64,000 nt of DNA from Haematobia irritans (taxonomy: Eukaryota > Arthropoda > Insecta > Diptera > Muscidae), in contig NC_134397.1 of the NCBI RefSeq assembly GCF_050003625.1, forward strand, positions 153,842,691-153,906,690, in the 5' to 3' direction. Below the pieces are notes generated by a model. That model ran no database searches and was not told the origin of the DNA. It saw nothing but the letters and a program-made list of their open reading frames with translations. Each line of letters starts with the position of its first letter. Position 1 is the first letter of the stretch. This document shows positions 57,211 to 64,000 of this stretch, one piece after another. The position numbers and the translations under genes were made by a program.

Positions 57211-58299
57211 TAATATAACGAAGTTTTTTTTTATACCGCTGTACGTAATCAGTAACCAATCTCCTAGTTTTACTATTGTGTATGCATTCTCGTACTATAC
57301 AACATCGACTAATATTCCCATATATATTTTCTCTTCAAATTTCCACTGTACTTCAATACTAACAAACCAATAAAATATATAGATCTTGTAAAATATAATT
57401 TTTATATTCTTGATGTGTATTGAAATTATCGCACCAATCATTTTCGTTGAAATTTGACGGAAATTAATATCTTCGTAGTCATCTTTCAAAAATGTTGTTT
57501 AATATGAACAAATATTTATGGCCATATAATCTTTTTTTGCGTTGTTTTTTATTGTTTCGCTTTTCCTGTGATGTAGGGCAACAGATTTGTGGAATTGTTT
57601 TAAAGCTGCCGTTATGCTTTTACAGCACAGATTTGTTGTTTTTCTTTTCTTTGTATTGTTCATTCACTATTAAATTTTCTCCCTGAAGGCAGCTCAGCGC
57701 CTTGTACTTGACTTTATTCACAAATCGATAAACGCTCACGTTCATCGCTGATATTGAAATTATGTGCATGGGATAATCGGCATTATCTCCACTGGCATGC
57801 ATTCAAATGCTAAACAAGTACTTTTCATAATATGGCGTTTAGTTTCCTTGGTGTTTTTTTTTTGTGGCGCAAGTTGTTGTTGTTGTGATTTAGATTTGAA
57901 TTAATGGCGATTACAAGCAGCAATAAATGTTATTTACATTTTATTATTGTTTCCAATATAATGTATTTCCATTGGGGGGCTGTGGAAGGAATATACTGAA
58001 GAAAAGTAAATACAATCGAGGTTAGGACAATTTGGACAATTTTTGTTTACAAAATCTCTAGACTTAAAATTTTAATCGGCTAACCCAGAGCGTTATGCAA
58101 CGTTAGTAAAAAACACCATACATTTTTAGGCAAAAAAATTTATTGATCAGTGAGAAGTTCATGACCCCCAATAAAATAATGGAGTGCATAGTCCAGGGAT
58201 GATAAGTAATGTTGACGAAAATGTACTAAAAATTTATTAAAAATGTATTTTTTGAAGCCAAAAGGTGCTAAAATGCCATAATATCAAATTTAAAGACTA
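57211..58299. other. No gene recognised
   Basis: Apparently single copy, with several 60-78-codon open frames on both strands (for example 57137-57373) that are hydrophobic by AT bias and lack a recognisable domain. Confidence 0.45.
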
Positions 58300-61200
58300 A
58301 ACGTTTTTTCAAAATTTTATTTCTATAGGAAATTTGGTCAACATTTTAGTTCTATAGAAAATTTTGTCAAAAGTTTATTTCTAAGCAAATTTTGTCAAAT
58401 ATTTACTTCTATAGGAATTTTTTCAAAATTTTATTTCTATAGGAAATTTTTTCAAAATTTTTTTTCCATAGGAAAGTTTTTCAAAATTTTATTTCTATAG
58501 GAAATTTTTTCAAAATTTTATTTCTATAGGAAATTTTGCCAAAAATTTATTTCTATAGGAAATTTTCCAAAATTTTATTTCTATAGGAAATCTTTTCAAA
58601 ATTCTATTTCTATAGATTTTTTTAATTATATTTCTAAGAAAATTTTATCAAAATTTTATTTTTGTAGAAAATTTTGTCAAAATTTTATTTCTATAGAAAA
58701 TTGTGTCAAAATTTTATTTCTATAGGAAATTTACAACGTTTTATTTCTATAGAAAATTTTGTCAAAAGTTTTTTTCCATAGAAAATTTTGTCAAAAGTTT
58801 ATTTCTATCGCTTTTTTTCAAACTTATATTTCAATAGAAAATTTTGTCAAAATTTTATTTCTATAGAAAATTTTGCCAAAAATTTGTTTCTATAGGAAAT
58901 TTTTTCAAAATTTTATTTCTATAGAAAATTTTGTCAACGTTTTAGTTCTATAGAAAATTTTGTCAAACTTATTTCAATAGGAAATTTTTTCAACATTTTA
59001 TTTCTATAGAACTTTTTTTTTTTTAATTTTATTTCTAAGAAAATTTTATCAAAATTTTATTTTTGTAGAAAATTTTGTCGAAATTTTATTTCTATAGAAA
59101 ATTGTGTCAAAATTTTATTTCTATAGCAAATTTTGTCAACATTTTATTTCTATAGAAAATTTTGTCTAAAGTTTATTTCGATAGAAAACTTTGACAAAAG
59201 TTTATTTCTATAGAAATTTTTTAAAAATTTTTTTTCTATAGAAATGTTGTCAACATTTTGTCAAAATTTTATCTCTATTGAAAATTTTGACAAAACTTTA
59301 TTTCCATAGCAAATTTTTTCAAAATTTTATTTCTATAGAAAATTTTGTCAAAATTTTATTTCTATAGGATTTTTTTTTCAAAATCTTTTTACCATAGGAA
59401 ATTTTTTAAAAATTTTTTTTCTACAGAAAATTTTGTCAAAATAATATTTCTATAGAAAATTTTGTCAAAATTTTATTTCTATAGAAAATATTGTCAAAAA
59501 TTTATTCCTATAGTTTTTTTTTTTTTTTTAATTTTATCTCTATTGAAAATTTTGACAAAACTTTATTTCTATAGCAAATTTTTTCAAAATTTTATTTCTA
59601 TAGAAAATTTTGTCAAAATATTATTTCTATAGAAAAGTTTGTCAAAATTTGATTTCTATAGGAATTTTTTTCAAAATCTTTTTACTATAGGAAATTTTAT
59701 AAAAATTTTATTTCTATAGAAAATTTTGTCAAAACTCTATTTCTATAGCAAATTTTTTCCAAATTTTATTTTTATAGAAAATATTGTCAAAATTTTATTT
59801 CTATAGAAAATTTTGTCAAAACTTTATTTCTATAAAAAATTTTGCCAAAATTTATTTCTATAGAAAATTTTGTCAAAATTTTATTTCTATAGGAAATTTT
59901 GTCAACATTTTAGTTCTATAGAAAATTTGTCATAAGTTTATTTCTAGAGCAAATTTTGTCAAAAGTTTATTTCTATAGATCTTTTTTTTCAAAATTATAT
60001 TTCAATAGAAAATGTTATCAAAATTTTATTTCTATAGAAAATTTTGTCAAAAATTTATTTCTATAGGAAATTTTTTCAAAATTTTATTTCTATAGGAAAT
60101 TTTGTCAACATTTTAGTTCTATAGAAAATTTTGTCAAAAGTTTATTTCTAAAGCAAATTTTGTCAAAATTTCATTTCTATGGATTTGTTTTTTCAAAATT
60201 GTATTTCTATAGAAAATTTTGCCAAAAATTTGTTTCTATAGGAAATTTTTTCAAAATTTTATTTCTATAGAAAATTTGGTCAACATTTTAGTTCTATAGA
60301 AAATTTTGTCAAACGTTTATTTCAATAGGAAATTTTTTCAACATTTTATTTCTATAGAACTTTTTTTTTAATTTTATTTCTAAGAAAATTTTATCAAAAT
60401 TTTATTTTTGTAGAAAATTTTGTCAAAATTGTATTTCTATAGAAAATTGTGTCAAAATTTTATTTCAATAGCAAATTTCGTCAAAAATTTATTTCTATAG
60501 GAATTTTTTCAAAATTTTATTTCTATAGGAAATTTTTTCAAAATTTTATTTCTATAGGAAAGTTTTTCAAAATTTTATTTCTATAGGAAATTTTTTCAAA
60601 ATTTTATTTCTATAGGAAATTTTAGTTCTATAGAAAATTTGTCAAAAGTTTATTTCTATAGATTTTTTTTCAAAATTTTATTTCTTTATAAAATTTTGTC
60701 AAAATTTTATTTCTATAGAAAATTTTGTCAAAAATTTATTTCTATAGGAAATTTTTTCAAAATTTTATTTCTATAGGAAATTTTATCAACATTTTATTTC
60801 TATAGGAAATTTTAGTTCTATAGAAAATTTGTCAAAAGTTTATTTCTATAGATTTTTTTTCAAAATTTTATTTCTTTAGAAAATTTTGTCAAAATTTTAT
60901 TTCTATAGAAAATTTTGTCAAAAGTTTATTTCTAAAGCAAATTTTGTCAAAATTTCATTTCTATAGATTTTTTTTCAAAATTTTATTTCTATAGAAAATT
61001 TTGTCAACATTTTAGTTCTATACAAAATTTTTCCAAACGTTTATTTCAATAGGAAATTTTTTCAACATTTTATTTCTATAGAACTTTTTTTTTAATTTTA
61101 TTTCTAAGAAAATTTTATCAAAATTTTATTTTTGTAGAAAATTTTGTCAAAATTTTATTTCTATAGAAAATTGTGTCAAAATTTTATTTCTATAGGACAT

Positions 61201-61635
61201 TTTGTCAACATTTTATTTCTATAGAAAATTTTGTCAAAAGTTTATTTCGATAGAAAACTTTGACAAGAGTTTATTTCTATAGAAATTTTTTAAAAATTTT
61301 ATTTCTATAGAAATGTTGTCAACATTTTGTCAACATTTTATCTCTATTGAAAATTTTGACAAAACTTTGTTTCCATAGCAAATTTTTTCAAAATTTTATT
61401 TCTATAGAAAATTTTGTCAAAATTTTATTTCTATAGAAAATTTTGTCAAAAATTTATTTCTATAGTTTTTTATTTAAATTTTATTTCTATAGAAAATGTT
61501 ATCAAAATTTTATTTTTATAGAAAATTTTGTCAAAATTTTATTTCTATAGAAAATTTTGTCAAAATTTTATTTCTATAGGATTTTTTTTTTAATTTCATT
61601 TCTATAGAAAATTTTACCAAATTTTTATTTTAAAG
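58300..61635 (+). repeat. 29-bp tandem array, 3.3 kb, with higher-order blocks
   Basis: Same unit as the family A arrays but far longer (over 110 units). Marker variants such as TTTCTAAGAAAATTTTATC followed by TTTTTGTAGAAAATTTTG recur as a block at about 58630, 59030, 60375 and 61105, each preceded by a poly-T-rich unit. Block-wise duplication is therefore visible above the 29-bp level. No family A hairpins flank it. Confidence 0.92.
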
Positions 61636-61937
61636 AAACGCCCTTCTGTTTCAAATATATACACTATGTTGTAATACTCTGTTCCTCAGTGGGGCGAAAA
61701 CAATCGCATTTCACGTTTCACATTTGCGGGCGAATGTCGTATAGACAATATTCCTCTTAAAAATGTTGAGATCCTGTAACAAAAACTAAAATATCCTCAT
61801 TTTAGAATATGTTTATTTATTTTGGGAAACGTTCACATTTAGGGCAAAATAACACTACATAGAGTAATTGTGATGAAAAAGTACCAAATGGCTCGCAATC
61901 GTGCCACGGTGCTTTTGGCAGTCAAAATGTATTAAAA
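61636..61937. other. No feature seen
   Basis: Unique-looking sequence separating the long array from the last family A element. Confidence 0.4.
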
Positions 61938-62169
61938 ACAAGTATATACGGCCGTAAGTTCGGCCAGGCCGAATCTTATGTACCCTCCACCATGGATTGC
62001 GTAGGAACTTCTACTAAAGGCTGTCATCCACAATCGAATTACTTGGGTTGCGATAACACTTGCCGATGGCAAGGTATCTTAAAACCTCCTAACACCATCT
62101 TCTATATTGTATGTAAGTCCATACGTGGTATATACTAAATCAAAAAAGATCGATCCAATACGTATATAA

Positions 62170-62800
62170 TTCAGTTTGACAAAGTATACATAAAATTTTG
62201 ACAAAATTTTCTACAGAAATAAAATTTTAACATAATTTTCTATAGAAATAATATTTTCACAAAATTTTCTATAGAAATAAACATTTTGACAAAATTTTCA
62301 ATAGAAATAAAATTTTGACAAAATTTTCTATAGAAATAAAATTTTGACAATGATGAAAATTTTATTATGAACCGAATAAAATTTTAACAAAATTTTCTCT
62401 AGAAATAAAATTTTGACAAAATTTTCTATAGAAATAAAATTTTGACAAAATTTTGTATAGAAATAAAATGTTGACAAAATTTTCTACAGAAATAAATTTT
62501 TTACAAAATTTTCTATAGAAATAAAATTTTGACAAACATTTCTATAGAAATAAACTTTTGACAAAACTTTCTATAGTAATAAAATTTGACAAAATTTTCT
62601 ATGGAAATAAAGTTTTGGTAGATTACAAACTTTTCTATAGAAATAAAATTTTGACAAAATTTTCTATGGAAATAAAATTTTGACAAACATTTGTATAGAA
62701 ATAAACTTTTGACAAAACTTTCTATAGAAATGAAATTTTGACAAAACTTTCTATAGTAATAAAATTTGACAAAATTTTCTATGGAAATAAAGTTTTGGTA
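62170..62800 (-). repeat. 29-bp array within family A
   Basis: About 20 reverse-orientation units. A ~120-bp stretch ending in AAGTTTTGGTAGATTA is duplicated (62520-62626 and 62675-62802). Confidence 0.88.
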
Positions 62801-63892
62801 GATTATTTTTGGCGATAAGGACCAATTTTTGTGTAATAAGTCATCGGCCATATATAACTAAAGACCGATATGGACCAATTTTTACATGGCTGTTAGAGGC
62901 CATATATTGACAAAATGTACCAAATTTCAACCGTATCGGATGACTTTTGCTCTTCCAAGATGCTCCGGAGGTCAAATCTGGGGATCGGTTTATATGGGGG
63001 CTATATATAATTATGGACCGATATGGACCAATTTTTGCATGGTTATTAGAGACCGTAAACTAACATCAGGTACCAAATTTCAACCGGATCGGATGAATTT
63101 TGCCCCTCCAAGAGGCTCCGGAGGTCAAATCTGGGGATCGGTTTATATGGGGGCTATATATAATTATGGACCGATATGGACCAATTTTTGCATGGTTGTT
63201 AAAAACCGTATACTAAGACCACGTACTAAATTTCAACCGGATCGGATGAATTTTGCTCCTCCAAGAGGCTCCTGTGGTCAAATCTGGGGATCGGTTTATA
63301 TGGAAGCTATATATAATTATGGACCGATATGGACCAATTTTTGCATGGTTGTTAGAGGCCGTATACTAACATCAGGTACCAAATTTCAACCGGATCGGAT
63401 GAATTTTGCCCCTCCAAAAGTCTCCGGAGGTCAAATCTGGGGATCGGTTTATATGGGGGCTATATATAATTAGGGACCGATATGGACCAATTTTTGCATA
63501 GTTGTTAGAGACCATATACTAACATCAGGTACCAAATTTCAATCGGATCGGATGAATTTTGCCCCTCCAAGAGGCTCCGGAGGTCAAATCTGGGGATCGG
63601 TTTATATGGGGGCTATATATAATTATGGACCGATATGGACCAATTTTTGCATGGTTGTTAGAGACCGTATACTAAGACCACGTACCAAATTTCAACCGGA
63701 TCGGATGAAATTTGCTGCTCCGGCAGGCTCATCAAGCCAAATTTGGGGATCGGTTTATATGGGGGCTATACGTAAACGTGGTCCGATATGGCCCATTTTC
63801 AATACCGTCCGACCTACATCAATAACAACTACTTGTGCCAAGTTTCAAGTCGATAGCTTGTTTCGTTCGGAAGTTAGCGTGATTTCCACAGA

Positions 63893-63985
63893 CGGACGGA
63901 CAGCCGGACAGACGGACAGACGGACGGACGGACGGACATGCTTAGATCGACTCAGAATTTCACCACGACCCAGAATATATATACT
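63893..63985 (+). repeat. mini-me-like core: GACR run, conserved core, TA run
   Basis: GACGGACGGACAGCC...GGACGGACGGACGG (63891-63937), core GATCGACTCAGAATTTCACC ACGACCCAGA, then ATATATATA. On the minus strand this is (TA)n, core of ~33-37 bp, (GTCY)n, the layout described for dipteran mini-me elements. Confidence 0.85.
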
Positions 63986-64000
63986 TTATGGGGTCTTAGA

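Larger units (their letters stand above)
61938..64000 (+). mobile_element. Family A element, cut by window end
   Basis: 5' ACAAGTATATACGGCCGTAA with hairpin, 29-bp array 62170-62800, units with AAATCTGGGGATCGG landmarks at 62974, 63127, 63280, 63433 and 63586 (exactly 153 bp apart), linker, GACR run, core and TA run. Only the 3' hairpin lies outside the window. Shows the canonical module order. Confidence 0.92.

Noticed and set aside
62886..63473. 195-codon open frame with repeated SVYMGAIYNYGPIWTNF motif
   Set aside because: The motif repeats every 51 residues because the DNA unit is 153 bp. Other copies of the same units have stops, so it is a shadow of family A.

Overview
The window looks like intergenic or intronic DNA from a higher fly. 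The AT-rich composition, mini-me-like elements with a TA / core / GTCY microsatellite layout, Tc1/mariner relics (DD37E, DD41D, classical mariner) and a tRNA-headed SINE all suggest a calyptrate or muscid dipteran. Species cannot be fixed from sequence alone. I find no convincing host protein-coding gene. Almost every open reading frame is a by-product of tandem repeats whose period happens to stay open.

Family names used below are local labels. Families A, B, C, D and E are mini-me/HINE-like non-autonomous elements. Each has a GC-rich 5' hairpin (beginning ACAAGT where preserved), an internal tandem array with a 153-bp period, a GACA/GACG run beside a conserved core and a TA run, and a 3' hairpin ending GGTATA. 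Family A also carries a 29-bp tandem array. TA1 to TA4 are short elements flanked by TA duplications with ends beginning CAC. W is a palindromic minisatellite element. Other elements are a hAT-like insertion with an 8-bp duplication, a piggyBac-like MITE, a SINE, and relics of mariner, Tc1 and non-LTR transposons.

Layout: 1-2 kb holds family A units with a cluster of SINEs. 2.2-3.0 kb is a deleted DD37E element. 3.4-7.0 kb is family A interrupted by TA1, which is interrupted by B. 8.7-18.5 kb is one 29-bp array interrupted by a six-level nest (TA1, B, hAT-like, TA2, C, W) and by a second C. 20.4-21.6 kb is a full-length DD37E element with a broken transposase. 22.3-23.6 kb holds mariner and non-LTR relics. 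24.7-34.6 kb has several A copies, a tRNA-like pair inside a TA element, and a SINE. 35.6-41.4 kb is A with three long TA runs plus B and C. 42.4-45.5 kb is D, a Tc1 relic and A. 45.6-51.4 kb is A containing a DD41D element and a TA2/TA1 nest that holds exon-like cassettes. 52.6-57.2 kb is A interrupted by D interrupted by A. 58.3-61.6 kb is a 3.3-kb 29-bp array. 61.9-64.0 kb is A running off the window end.

The strongest results are reconstructable nested insertions with matching target duplications and rejoinable host sequence, a shared 153-bp internal period across diverged families, and a row of splice-bounded exon-like cassettes inside a transposable element. Boundaries were read by eye and may be off by a few bases.
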